A stretch of DNA of 64,000 bases from Herbiconiux solani NBRC 106740 (GTDB taxonomy: Bacteria > Actinomycetota > Actinomycetes > Actinomycetales > Microbacteriaceae): contig NZ_BCST01000006.1 in assembly GCF_001571005.1 (NCBI RefSeq), positions 248,001 to 312,000 of the forward strand, given 5' to 3'. Below are positions 33,169 through 43,741 of the stretch, in pieces. The notes beneath the pieces were generated by a model. It did not search any database. It was not told the DNA's origin and was given only the letters and a program-made list of their open reading frames with translations. The position numbers and the translations under genes were made by a program. Position 1 is the first letter of the stretch, and each line of letters starts with the position of its first letter.

Positions 33169-36100
33169 GTGAACTCGCTTCCTCCGGCACCACAACGCAC
33201 CGCGCGTCGCACCACGACCGCGCGCTCCCGGCTCCTCCCGCTCCCGTCCCGGCTGCTCGCCGCGGGCGCCGTCGCCCTGCTCGCCTCTGCGGCCGCGGTC
33301 GCCGGGGGCGGAGGCGCCTCCGCCGCCCCGCTCGCGAGCGCGACGACCGCAACGACGACGGGGACGAGCGCATCCGCGAACGCGACCGCCTCCGCATCCA
33401 CCCCCACCCCCGACTACACCGACGGCCGCTACATCGTGACCCTCCGCGACGACGCCGTCGCCGGCTACCGCGGCGGCCTCGCGAAGCTCCCGGCCACGCA
33501 GCCCGCCCCCGGCGACGAGCTCGACCTGCAGTCGCGCCGGGCGGTCGACTACACCTCGTACCTCGAGACCGAGCAGCAGTCGCTCGCCGCCTCCGTCGGC
33601 GCCCGGATCACGACCTCCTACACGGTCACGACCAACGGCTTCTCGAGCGCCCTGACCGCCGATCAGGCGACCTCGCTCGCCCGCGACCCGCGCGTCTCCG
33701 CCGTCATCCCTGACGAGCTGCTGCACCTGCAGGCCACCTCGTCGACCGACTTCCTCGGCCTCTCCGGCTCGGACGGCGTCTGGCAGCAGACCGGCGGCGT
33801 CGAGCACGCGGGTGACGGCATCGTCGTAGGCGTGATCGACAGCGGCATCGCGCCCGAGAACGCCTCCTTCGCCGGCGACGCCCTCGGCACCGCCGCCGGG
33901 GATGCGCCCTACCGCGACGGCGACTCGATCGTCTTCGACAAGTCCGACGGCACCACCTTCCGCGGTGCCTGCGAGACCGGCGAGGGCTTCGACGCGGGCG
34001 ACTGCTCGACCAAGCTCGTCACCGCCCGCTACTTCGTCGACAGCTACGGGGCCGACACGATCGGCCGCGACCGCGGAGAGTACCTCTCACCCCGCGACGG
34101 CAGCGGCCACGGTTCGCACACCTCCAGCACCGCAGCCGGCGACGCCGGTGTGGATGCGACGGTGGCGGGCCGCGAGTTCGGCGCCATCTCGGGCGTCGTG
34201 CCGGGCGCCAAGATCGCGATGTACAAGGCCTGCTGGACGGGACCGACCGAGTCGGACGACGGTTGCCAGACCGGCGACCTCCTCGCGGCCATCGACGCCG
34301 CGGTGGCCGACGGAGTCGACGTGATCAACTTCTCGATCGGCGGGGGAGCGGCGCAGACCACGATCTCGGCGACCGACGAGGCGTTCTTGAACGCCGCGGC
34401 CGTCGGCGTCTTCGTCGCCGCCTCCGCGGGCAACGACGGCGCTGCTCCGTCGACCGCCGACAACGCCGCGCCGTGGGTCACCACGGTCGCCGCCACGACG
34501 ATCCCCTCCTACGAAGCCACCGTGCGCCTCGGCGACGGACGCGTCGTGCTCGGCGGCTCGATCACCGTTCCGGCCGGCGCCCCGGTGAAGGGCCGTCTCG
34601 TCGAGGCCGCCGCTGTCGCCGCGGCCGGCGCCGAGGATCCGCAGCTCTGCGGCCCCGGCTCCCTCGACCCCGCGAAGACCGCCGGCCTGATCGTGCTCTG
34701 CGACCGCGGGGTCGTCGACCGCGTCGCCAAGTCGGCCGAGGTCGCCCGCGCCGGCGGCATCGGCGTCGTGATGGTGAACCCCACCCCCAGCTCGATCGAC
34801 CTCGACACCCACTCGGTGCCGACGGTGCACGTCGACGCCGAGTCGTTCGGTCTGCTGCACGATTACGCGAAGACCGCCGGCGCCACGGTGACGCTGGAGG
34901 ACGGCAACACCGCAGGGCTGCCCTCGCCGGCGACCCCGCAGGTTGCGGGCTTCTCGTCGCGCGGTCCGATCCTGGCCGACGGCGGTGACGTGCTGAAGCC
35001 GGACATCGCGGCACCGGGCGTCGCGATCCTGGCCGCCTACGCGAACGCGCCGGGCAAGGCGGGCCAGTACGCATTGCTCTCCGGCACCTCGATGGCCTCG
35101 CCGCATGTGGCCGGACTCGCCGCGCTCTATCTGGGCGAGCATCCGGATGCCACGCCCGACGAGATCAAGTCGGCCATGATGACGACGGCCCACGACACCG
35201 TGGACGCCTCGGGCGACGCGGTCACCGACCCGTTCGCCCAGGGTGCGGGCCAGATCGACCCGACGCGCTACTTCGACCCGGGGATGCTCTACCTGAACGG
35301 GCCGGACGACTGGTACGGCTACGCCGAAGCGGTGACCGGCCTCGACCTCGGGGTCGAGAAAGTCGACCCCTCCGAGCTCAACCTCGCCTCGATCAGCGTG
35401 GGCGGCCTCGCCGGCACCGAGACCGTGACGCGCACCGTGACCTCGACGCGGGCCGGATCCTTCACGGCGGCGCCCGTCGACATCCCCGGTGTCGACGTGG
35501 TCGTCTCGCCCTCGACGCTGAGCTTCGGCGCGGCGGGCGAGTCGCAGGACTACACGGTCACCTTCACCCGCACGGATGCGCCGCTGGACGAGTTCGTCAC
35601 CGGCGTGCTGCGCTGGTCGGACGACGCGAGCGGGCAGACGGTCACCACGCCGCTCGCGGTGCGGCCGATCACGCTCTCGGTTCCGCGCGAGATCGCCGGA
35701 GAGGGCACGGACGGCTCGGTCGCCATCCCGGTCGGCGTGGGCACCACGGGCGAGATCCCGTTGACCAAGGCGGGGCTGGCCGAGGGGCACACGGTCCGCG
35801 GCACCGGTCACGCCGGCGGCGCGCACGATCGGTACCTCGTGACAGTGCCCGAGGGCACGACGCTGTCGCGGTTCGTGCTGACCAGCGCCGACCCGACCGC
35901 CGACCTCGATCTGTACCTGTCGCGCTACGACTATCAAGCGGGCCTGCCGCTGTACTCGAGCGCCACTCCGAACTCCGGCGAGAAGCTCGACGTGCCGGCG
36001 ATGGATGCAGGAACCTACGTTCTCGACGTGGACTTCTACTCGGGAACGGGCGACCTGGGCTATTCGCTGACCAGCTACCTGCTCGGCTCGTCGACGACCG

Positions 36101-37737
36101 CGGGCGCGCTCACCCTGAACCCGGAGACGCTCGAGACGACCCTCGGTCAGCCGGCCACCGAGCAGGTGTCGTGGACCGGTCTCGAGCCGGGGGCGAGTTA
36201 TCTCGGCCGGATCGGGTTCGGCCAGACCGGGTCCAGCACGAACGTGACCGTGACGACGCCGGGTGCCCCCGCGGCACCCGCGCCGGCCGATCCGTCCATC
36301 CTGATCGACCGCGCGACCACCCGGCCGGGCACCGACGTGGGGTTCCAGGCGAGCGGCATCGTGCCGGGCGATCCCTACCAGATCGCGCTCGACGGCCAGG
36401 TGGTGGCAATCGGCCTCGGTTCGGCCGACGGCACCGCCGACCGGGCGTTCCTGCTGCCGGCCGACATCGCCCTGGGCGACCACCTGGTGACCCTCGTGAC
36501 CCGAGGGCTCACCGCGAGGGCCACGCTGACCATCGCCCCGATGCTCGTCTTCTACCAGCTCGACAACCCGCAGTACGACTCGGACGGAGCCGCCACCGTG
36601 GCGATCGAGACCCTGGTCGCCGGCACCGGGACGCTGAAGGTGACGGTCACGGGTTCGACGGGAACGGTGCTCGACGAGCTGCTTCCCGTCGACGTCGACC
36701 CGACCTTCTCGATGGACTCCGTGATGTCGTCGCGGGTGGCGGTCTCGCCAGGCGTCTGGACAGCGGATGCGTGGGCGGTGGGCGCTGACGGCTCGCTGAG
36801 CCAGCACGTGCAGCACTCGTTCACGATCCTGGCGTACGCCCCGAGCGAGGTCTCGATCACGCAGAATCCGAGCGATCCGAACCTCGCGGATCTCGTCTAC
36901 CTCAACCCCTCCGAGGACAGCATCGAATTCTCGCTCCGCTACAAGCTCTGCAGCGGTCCGGTCGTGTTCGCAACGGTGCCGACCAACGAGAGGGACATCC
37001 ACACGACCTTCGACATGACGGCGGTCACCTCGGTCGAGCTGATCCGTCCCGACGGGAAGGTCATCGCGGGCTACCTCAACACCGGGCCGGCGCGCTGTGC
37101 CGCGGAGCCGCACATCACCCAGGACTATTGGGCGACGTTCCGCGACGTGCCGTCGGCCGCCGAGCCGGGCAAGCCGATCTCGATGACCTTCAGCAACCGC
37201 TACCCGGCCTGGAGTGGTGGCTTCTCGTTCACTGCGGGAACCGGGACGAGCTACCGCCAGGGACAGTTCTACTCGCAGGCGGTCTCGCACCCGGTGGTCA
37301 CCGAGGTCGGGCCGGTGGTGGACATCACGCTCGCCGTGCCGGAGGACGAACCGATCTGGACCAGGGCGTTCTACGAGGTGCTGACCCCGGACATGCAGCT
37401 GACGGCGCACCGCGTGATCTATGCGCAGGCGCTGGATCTCGCGATGCTGCAGCCGGTCGTCGACCCGGCCGATCCGGGGACGCCGGCCGATCCCGGGATC
37501 CCGGCCCAGCCGGGCACTCCCGGGAACCCGGGCACGCCTGTCGACCCGGGCACGCCTGTCGACCCGGGCACGCCGGGTGACGGTCCGGGCACTTCGACCG
37601 GCGCGGATGCAGCCCATACCGGCGACCTCGCGTCGACCGGCTGGGCGGCGGCACCCGGCATCGTGATCGCGCTGGTGCTGCTCGGGCTGGGCGGCGGGGC
37701 GATCCTCCTCCGCCGTCGGCGGGCGCACCGCGCCTGA
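33169..37737 (+). CDS. Large wall-anchored S8 (subtilisin-like) protease
   Basis: 1522 residues from GTG 33169, which has AAGGGA upstream; ATG 33130 is in frame but lacks a ribosome site. Order: signal peptide (about 1-55), I9 propeptide (GRYIVTLRDDAV ... SAVIPDELLHLQ), then the S8 domain with Asp224 (GVIDSGIAP), His314 (GHGSHTSS) and Ser641 (SGTSMASPHVAG), interrupted by a PA domain. Next come a fibronectin-like region, a pre-peptidase C-terminal domain (DPTADLDLYLSRYD), further beta domains, PGTPVDP linker repeats, LASTG at 1487-1491, a membrane helix and RRRR. It is therefore a wall-bound extracellular protease, probably controlled by the upstream TrmB/LuxR-like regulator. Confidence 0.93.
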   Translation: MNSLPPAPQRTARRTTTARSRLLPLPSRLLAAGAVALLASAAAVAGGGGASAAPLASATTATTTGTSASANATASASTPTPDYTDGRYIVTLRDDAVAGYRGGLAKLPATQPAPGDELDLQSRRAVDYTSYLETEQQSLAASVGARITTSYTVTTNGFSSALTADQATSLARDPRVSAVIPDELLHLQATSSTDFLGLSGSDGVWQQTGGVEHAGDGIVVGVIDSGIAPENASFAGDALGTAAGDAPYRDGDSIVFDKSDGTTFRGACETGEGFDAGDCSTKLVTARYFVDSYGADTIGRDRGEYLSPRDGSGHGSHTSSTAAGDAGVDATVAGREFGAISGVVPGAKIAMYKACWTGPTESDDGCQTGDLLAAIDAAVADGVDVINFSIGGGAAQTTISATDEAFLNAAAVGVFVAASAGNDGAAPSTADNAAPWVTTVAATTIPSYEATVRLGDGRVVLGGSITVPAGAPVKGRLVEAAAVAAAGAEDPQLCGPGSLDPAKTAGLIVLCDRGVVDRVAKSAEVARAGGIGVVMVNPTPSSIDLDTHSVPTVHVDAESFGLLHDYAKTAGATVTLEDGNTAGLPSPATPQVAGFSSRGPILADGGDVLKPDIAAPGVAILAAYANAPGKAGQYALLSGTSMASPHVAGLAALYLGEHPDATPDEIKSAMMTTAHDTVDASGDAVTDPFAQGAGQIDPTRYFDPGMLYLNGPDDWYGYAEAVTGLDLGVEKVDPSELNLASISVGGLAGTETVTRTVTSTRAGSFTAAPVDIPGVDVVVSPSTLSFGAAGESQDYTVTFTRTDAPLDEFVTGVLRWSDDASGQTVTTPLAVRPITLSVPREIAGEGTDGSVAIPVGVGTTGEIPLTKAGLAEGHTVRGTGHAGGAHDRYLVTVPEGTTLSRFVLTSADPTADLDLYLSRYDYQAGLPLYSSATPNSGEKLDVPAMDAGTYVLDVDFYSGTGDLGYSLTSYLLGSSTTAGALTLNPETLETTLGQPATEQVSWTGLEPGASYLGRIGFGQTGSSTNVTVTTPGAPAAPAPADPSILIDRATTRPGTDVGFQASGIVPGDPYQIALDGQVVAIGLGSADGTADRAFLLPADIALGDHLVTLVTRGLTARATLTIAPMLVFYQLDNPQYDSDGAATVAIETLVAGTGTLKVTVTGSTGTVLDELLPVDVDPTFSMDSVMSSRVAVSPGVWTADAWAVGADGSLSQHVQHSFTILAYAPSEVSITQNPSDPNLADLVYLNPSEDSIEFSLRYKLCSGPVVFATVPTNERDIHTTFDMTAVTSVELIRPDGKVIAGYLNTGPARCAAEPHITQDYWATFRDVPSAAEPGKPISMTFSNRYPAWSGGFSFTAGTGTSYRQGQFYSQAVSHPVVTEVGPVVDITLAVPEDEPIWTRAFYEVLTPDMQLTAHRVIYAQALDLAMLQPVVDPADPGTPADPGIPAQPGTPGNPGTPVDPGTPVDPGTPGDGPGTSTGADAAHTGDLASTGWAAAPGIVIALVLLGLGGGAILLRRRRAHRA

Positions 37738-37757
37738 CCCCGCCCGACCCGCCTATG

Positions 37758-37826
37758 TGTCCGCCATCCGTCACTTGTTGCCGCTTCGAGCCCCCGATAG
37801 CGGCAACAAGTGACGGATCGGCGACA
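37758..37826. repeat. 69-nt intergenic palindrome, copy 1
   Basis: Perfect 20-bp arms (37766-37785 and 37799-37818, ATCCGTCACTTGTTGCCGCT and its complement) around a 13-nt loop, bounded by TGTC/GACA. A second 69-nt element of the same sequence family is at 48223-48291. It lies 20 bp after the subtilisin stop and could act as its terminator, but the sequence conservation suggests a dispersed repeat. Confidence 0.8.
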
Positions 37827-37871
37827 GTCGGGGGCGGGCCGGGGGCGTGCGAGCGGGGGCTGCGGGCGCGT

Positions 37872-39326
<1,455 letters not shown>

Positions 39327-39329
39327 TCG

Positions 39330-39438
39330 CCGGTAGGTGAAGGCGGCAAGACGGGCTTTTGCGTGCCGGCAGGTGGGGGCGGCTTAGACGGTCTTTTTCG
39401 TCCCGACAGGTGAGGGCCGCAAGACGTCCTGCTGTGCT
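39330..39438 (+). repeat. Three degenerate tandem 36-37-bp repeats after argG
   Basis: Units 39330-39365, 39366-39402 and 39403-39438 share CCGRYAGGTG-A/G-GGGCSGC-AAGACG followed by T-rich sequence in the first two. They begin 4 bp after the argG stop. The T-runs (TTTT, TTTTT) may help termination, but no stable stem was seen within a unit. Confidence 0.65.
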
Positions 39439-39477
39439 AGCTGCCGGGATGCGCGTGCTTCGCGCGCGTATCCCGGG

Positions 39478-39578
39478 CTGCGCCGGTCCCTGCCCGGCGC
39501 AGCGCGACATGTTCGGCCTCGGTCGCTGGCGCGGCCAAGGCCTCACCCTGGGGCGTCGGGTACGGCCTGCTGGCCAGG
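39478..39578 (+). repeat. Structured intergenic repeat, copy 3 (diverged)
   Basis: A 9-bp stem with 7-nt loop (39478-39502, CTGCGCCGG/CCGGCGCAG) is followed by GACATGTTCG and by CTCACCCTGGGGCGT ... GTACGGCCTG, as in copies 1 and 2. The stem-closing pair is G:C instead of C:G, a compensating change. A further hairpin (CCGGGAT/ATCCCGG, 39444-39477) lies just upstream. The middle of the element is diverged. Confidence 0.75.
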
Positions 39579-39610
39579 ACTTTCGTGCCGAGGTGCTTGG
39601 GGCCGGGCGG

Positions 39611-39616
39611 TACCCT
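39611..39616 (+). promoter_or_regulatory. Predicted leaderless -10 box of the YjbR gene
   Basis: TACCCT ends exactly 6 nt before ATG 39623. Confidence 0.5.
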
Positions 39617-39622
39617 GGCTGC

Positions 39623-39970
39623 ATGACGCTCAGCCGGGAGGACCTGCTCGAGGCGTGCGCGGCCCTGCCGGCGACGACGGATGAACGGCCTTTCGGACCC
39701 GAGACCGCCGTCGCGAAGGTGGTGGGCAAGGTGTTCGCGCTGATGCCGCTCGACGGGGACGTCGTCAGCATCACGCTCAAGGCTCAGCCCGCCTTCGGCG
39801 AGGCGCTCGTGCGGGACCATGCGTGGATCGCGCCGGGGTACCACATGAACAAGCGACACTGGATCACGGTGACCCTCACGCCCGACTCCGACTCCGAACT
39901 CGTGCGCGACCTCATCGTGAACTCCTACGACCAAGTCGTGGCCGGCCTCCCGCGCGCCCAGCGGCCCTGA
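39623..39970 (+). CDS. MmcQ/YjbR family DNA-binding-like protein
   Basis: 115 residues, full length for the family. Typical segments are ALPATTDERPFGPETAVAKVVGKVFALM, ISITLK-like VVSITLKAQP, and the C-terminal HWITVTLTPDSDSELVRDLIVNSYDQVV. The fold resembles the CyaY/TfoX-like wing; the function is not established. The start was chosen from the promoter geometry and the family N-terminus; the open frame upstream runs through repeats. Confidence 0.9.
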   Translation: MTLSREDLLEACAALPATTDERPFGPETAVAKVVGKVFALMPLDGDVVSITLKAQPAFGEALVRDHAWIAPGYHMNKRHWITVTLTPDSDSELVRDLIVNSYDQVVAGLPRAQRP

Positions 39971-39975
39971 CCCGG

Positions 39976-40006
39976 ACCGCCCGGCCCGCCCGTCCGGGCG
40001 GTTTTT
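39976..40006 (+). terminator. Rho-independent terminator after the YjbR gene
   Basis: ACCGCCCGG and CCGGGCGGT, perfect 9-bp arms with a 9-nt loop, followed by TTTT, starting 5 bp after the stop. Confidence 0.88.
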
Positions 40007-40090
40007 CAGCCGCGCTCCCTAGGCTGTCCTGACCATGGACGACCCTCCGCATCACAGACCCACGCCCCCTCGACCGAAGGGGGCTGCCCC

Positions 40091-41473
40091 GTGTACGAAC
40101 TGATCATGATCGGCGTGGGCCTCGTGCTCACCGTCGGCACCGGCCTGTTCGTGGCCAGCGAGTTCGCCCTCGTGAACCTCGATCGCAGCGAGCTCGAAGC
40201 GCGCCAGGCCCGCGGTGAGCGGCGGCTCGGCCCGACGATCGCGGCCCTCCGCATCACCTCCACCCACCTCTCGGGTGCGCAGCTGGGCATCACGCTGACC
40301 ACCCTCCTCACCGGCTACACCTTCGAGCCCGCGATCTCGGCGCTCCTCGCCGGCCCGCTCACCGCGGCCGGGCTGCCCGCCGCGGTGGTCCCCGGTTTCG
40401 GAGCCGTGCTCGGCATCCTGATCGCCACCGTCTTCTCGATGATCGTCGGCGAGCTCGTGCCAAAGAACTTCGCCCTGGCGCTCCCGCTCGCGACCGCGAA
40501 GCTCGTGGTGCCGTTCCAGAGCGCCTTCACGGCGGTGTTCAAGCCGATCATCCTGCTGTTCAACTCCACCGCGAACGCCCTGATCCGCGCCCTCGGCATC
40601 GAGCCGAAGGAGGAGCTCTCGGGCGCCCGCTCGGCCGACGAGCTCAGCTCCCTCGTGCGCCGCTCGGCCCTCGAGGGCGTGCTCGACCGCGACCACGCGA
40701 CCCTGCTCGACCGCACCCTGCGCTTCGCCCGCCGCGACGCCGACGAGGTGATGACCCCGCGGGTCAGGATGACCGCGGTCGGCCCCCACGAGACCGCGGC
40801 GGGCCTGCTCGCCCTCGCCGGGCGCACCGGGTTCTCGCGCTTCCCGGTGGCCGGCGCATCCGTCGACGACATCGTCGGGCTGGTGCACGTCAAGCAGGCC
40901 TTCGCCGTGCCGCTCGAGGAGCGCGAGACCACGACGGTCCAGAGCCTCATGGTGCGACCGCTGTTCGTGCCCGAGTCGATGGGCACCGACACGCTGCTCG
41001 GCCTCCTGCGCCGCGGCGGCTACCAGTTCGCCGTGGTGACGGATGAGCACGGCGGCACAGCCGGTGTCGTCACGCTCGAGGATCTGGTCGAGGAGATCGT
41101 CGGCGAACTCGTCGACGAGCACGACCGGATGACCGCGGGCGTGCTGCGGCAGGGCTCGGCGATCTCGTTCGACGCCGGGCTGCGGCCCGACGAGCTGCTC
41201 GAGCGCACGGGCCTCCGGATCCCGGGGGAGGGCGACCACGAGACGGTCGCCGGGTACGTGATCGACGTGCTCGACCGGCTGCCCGAGGCCGGTGACGAGG
41301 TGCCTGTCGAGGGCGGGATGTTGCGGGTCGAGCGGCTCGAGGGCCGCCGCCTCGCGCGACTGCGCTTCGTGCCGGCTGCGGACGCGGACGGAGACGCGGA
41401 CGCCGACGGAGCGCCCGGCGCCGCCGCCGTGCCGACCACGGCTGAAGCCCGCGAGACCGGAGGCCCCCGATGA
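40091..41473 (+). CDS. CNNM/CorC-type (hemolysin C-like) membrane protein 1
   Basis: 460 residues. N-terminal CNNM/DUF21 membrane domain with three to four helices (SEFALVNLDRSEL, LSGAQLGITLTTLLTGY, MIVGELVPKNFAL), then two CBS domains (VMTPRVRM ... FAVVTDEHGGTAGVVTLEDLVEEIVGE), then a CorC_HlyC C-terminal domain (ETVAGYVIDVLDRLPEAGDEV). Family members are linked to magnesium transport. The C-terminus ends in an acidic Ala/Asp repeat. The gene overlaps its paralogue downstream by 4 bp. It starts with GTG. Confidence 0.92.
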   Translation: MYELIMIGVGLVLTVGTGLFVASEFALVNLDRSELEARQARGERRLGPTIAALRITSTHLSGAQLGITLTTLLTGYTFEPAISALLAGPLTAAGLPAAVVPGFGAVLGILIATVFSMIVGELVPKNFALALPLATAKLVVPFQSAFTAVFKPIILLFNSTANALIRALGIEPKEELSGARSADELSSLVRRSALEGVLDRDHATLLDRTLRFARRDADEVMTPRVRMTAVGPHETAAGLLALAGRTGFSRFPVAGASVDDIVGLVHVKQAFAVPLEERETTTVQSLMVRPLFVPESMGTDTLLGLLRRGGYQFAVVTDEHGGTAGVVTLEDLVEEIVGELVDEHDRMTAGVLRQGSAISFDAGLRPDELLERTGLRIPGEGDHETVAGYVIDVLDRLPEAGDEVPVEGGMLRVERLEGRRLARLRFVPAADADGDADADGAPGAAAVPTTAEARETGGPR

Positions 41474-42546
41474 GCGACATCGTCCCCGGCCTGGTCTGGC
41501 TCGTTGTGCTGCTGGTCGTCAACGCCTTCTTCGTCGGAGCCGAGTTCGCCGTGATCTCCGCGCGCCGCTCGCAGATCGAGCCACGTGCCGAGGCCGGGAG
41601 CAAGGCCGCCAAGACCACGCTCTGGGCGATGGAGCACGCCACCCTGATGCTCGCGACCAGCCAGCTCGGGATCACGGTGTGCTCCCTGGTCATCCTGAAC
41701 GTCTCCGAGCCCGCCATCCACCACCTGCTGGAGTACCCGCTCGCCCTCACACCGCTCAGCCCCGAGCTGATCGGCGGGGTCGCGTTCGTGATCGCGCTGG
41801 TGGTCGTGACGTTCCTGCACGTGGTGTTCGGCGAGATGGTGCCGAAGAACCTGAGCTTCTCGGTGCCCGACCGCGCCGCGCTGCTGCTCGCGCCGCCGCT
41901 CGTGCTCGTGTCGATCCTCGTGCGGCCGGTGATCTGGGTGCTCAACGGCATCGCGAACCTCGTGCTGCGGGCGTTCGGGGTGCAGCCGAAAGACGAGGCC
42001 ACGAGCAGCTTCACGCTCGAGGAGGTCGCGACGATCGTGGCGCAGTCGACCCGCGAGGGCTCGCTCACGGATGCCTCGGGCACCCTAGGCGCCGCGTTCG
42101 AGTTCACGGCCAAGACGGTCGGCGACGTCGAGGTGCCCCTCGGTGAACTCGTGCTGCTGCGGGCGGATGCGACCCCTCGCGACCTGCAGACCGCGGTCGC
42201 CACGCGCGGCTATTCGCGCTACGTACTGACGGATGCGGCGGGCGCGCCGACCGGGTACCTGCACGTGAAGGACGTGCTCGACCTGACCGGCGAGGCCTTC
42301 GACCGCGCGGTGCCGGTCGCGCGCATCCGGCCGCTCGACTCGGTGCGGCGGGGCGACGACCTCGAAGACGCCCTGGCGGCGATGCGGCGGAGCGGCGCGC
42401 ATGTGGCGCGGACGCTCGACGGCGACGTCGTCGAGACCGGCGCGGTCACCGGCGTGCTCTTCCTCGAGGACATCATCGAGGAGCTCGTCGGCGAGGTGAC
42501 CGACGAGACGAGTGCGGCGGGCGCGGCGGGCCCGCTCCGCGCCTGA
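41470..42546 (+). CDS. CNNM/CorC-type membrane protein 2
   Basis: 358 residues, starting at ATGA over the end of its paralogue. Same DUF21 membrane domain (GAEFAVISARRSQIE, LATSQLGITVCSLVILNVSEP, VVFGEMVPKNLSF) and a CBS pair (VEVPLGELVLLRADATPRDL ... GAVTGVLFLEDIIEELVGE). It lacks the C-terminal CorC_HlyC domain seen in the first copy. The coupled pair of a long and a short form suggests a heteromeric complex. Confidence 0.92.
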   Translation: MSDIVPGLVWLVVLLVVNAFFVGAEFAVISARRSQIEPRAEAGSKAAKTTLWAMEHATLMLATSQLGITVCSLVILNVSEPAIHHLLEYPLALTPLSPELIGGVAFVIALVVVTFLHVVFGEMVPKNLSFSVPDRAALLLAPPLVLVSILVRPVIWVLNGIANLVLRAFGVQPKDEATSSFTLEEVATIVAQSTREGSLTDASGTLGAAFEFTAKTVGDVEVPLGELVLLRADATPRDLQTAVATRGYSRYVLTDAAGAPTGYLHVKDVLDLTGEAFDRAVPVARIRPLDSVRRGDDLEDALAAMRRSGAHVARTLDGDVVETGAVTGVLFLEDIIEELVGEVTDETSAAGAAGPLRA

Positions 42547-42625
42547 TCGTCTGCCCAGATCTTCCCGCCCGGCCGATGCGTGATCGTGCCGGCCGCGGGA
42601 GGCTGGGGGAGACGAAGGAGGGCAC

Positions 42626-43633
42626 GTGAAGATCGCCGTCATCGGGGCATCCGGGAACCTGGGCACCGCGCTGCTGCGCCGGCTCGCGAAGGAGGACGGG
42701 GTCGAGGTGGTCGGCGTGAGCCGCCGGGCCCCACGGCCCGAGGGCCCCTACGCCGGAGTCGCCTGGCACGAGATCGACGTGGCCGACGCCGACTCACGGG
42801 AGCGTCTCGCGCCCGTGCTCGCGGGCGTCGACGCGGTCGTGCACCTGGCCTGGGCGCTGCAGCCGAACCACGACGAGCACGCGCTCTGGACCACGAACGT
42901 CCACGGCACCGCCGCGCTTCTCGACGCCGCCGCCGACGCGGGCGTGCCGCACGTGCTCGTGGCCTCCTCGGTCGGCGCATACAGCCCCGGACCCAAGTCG
43001 CGCCGGGTCGACGAGTCGTGGCCGACGGGCGGTCTGCCCGCCTCGCACTATTCCCGCCACAAGGCGATCAACGAGCGGCGGCTCGACGACTTCGAGCGCC
43101 GGCACCTCGGCACCGTGCTGACGCGGATGCGGCCGGGCCTCGTCTTCCAGGCCGGCGCCGCCTTCGAGATCGCCCGCCTGTTCGCGGGGCCGCTCGTGCC
43201 GAAGCGCCTGCTCGGCCGGCTGCGGGTGCCGATCGTGCCACTGCCGACCACGCTGATCTCGCAGGTCGTGCACGCCGACGACGTCGCCGAGGCGTTCTGG
43301 CTCGCGATCCGGGGGCGGAAGGGCGGAGCCTTCAACCTCGCCACCGAGCCGGTCGTCACCCCCGAGGTGCTGGCCGGAGCGGTCGGCGGCCGGCCGGTGC
43401 CGTTCCGCCGCGCAGTGCTCCGGGCGATCATGTGGGCGACCTGGAAGGCGCGGGTGCAGCCGAGCGATCCGGGCTGGCTCGACATCGCGACGAGCGTGCC
43501 GGTGATGTCGACCGAGCGGGCTCGCGCCGAGCTCGGCTGGGTGCCGACGGTCTCGGCCGAGAGCGCGCTGGCCGAACTGCTCGAGGGGCTGGCCGGCGCG
43601 CACACCGTTCCGGCGTCGCCGCCGCTGCACTGA
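42626..43633 (+). CDS. NAD-dependent epimerase/dehydratase (extended SDR)
   Basis: 335 residues from GTG. Extended SDR with VIGASGNLGTALLRRL at the N-terminus, DAVVHLAWALQP, SSVGAYSPG and the catalytic YSRHK. The C-terminal substrate part has TLISQVVHADDVAEAF and GGAFNLATE. The substrate is unknown. GGAGG precedes the start. A mutated copy of the stop-codon region (GCTGCACCGAG) is found about 25 bp after the stop (GCTGCACTGAG). Confidence 0.9.
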   Translation: MKIAVIGASGNLGTALLRRLAKEDGVEVVGVSRRAPRPEGPYAGVAWHEIDVADADSRERLAPVLAGVDAVVHLAWALQPNHDEHALWTTNVHGTAALLDAAADAGVPHVLVASSVGAYSPGPKSRRVDESWPTGGLPASHYSRHKAINERRLDDFERRHLGTVLTRMRPGLVFQAGAAFEIARLFAGPLVPKRLLGRLRVPIVPLPTTLISQVVHADDVAEAFWLAIRGRKGGAFNLATEPVVTPEVLAGAVGGRPVPFRRAVLRAIMWATWKARVQPSDPGWLDIATSVPVMSTERARAELGWVPTVSAESALAELLEGLAGAHTVPASPPLH

Positions 43634-43741
43634 GCCGCCGGTGGCAGCGCCGACGCTGCACCGAGTCGAGGGCACCGGCGCCGACGCGCATCCGGGCTGC
43701 GGCGGTCACCGCTCCGCTCTCCGTTCGGACATGATGGACAC

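Noticed and set aside
34087-37728. Open frame of over 1200 codons on the minus strand opposite the subtilisin gene
   Set aside because: It mirrors the third-position GC bias of the real gene. Its protein is Arg/Val/Gly-rich without motifs, while the plus strand has a full S8 triad, domains and wall anchor.
31951-37737. Lanthipeptide or antibiotic gene cluster around the regulator and S8 protease
   Set aside because: S8 proteases with regulators can mature peptides, but no precursor, synthetase or immunity gene is found, and this protease is a large wall-anchored protein.
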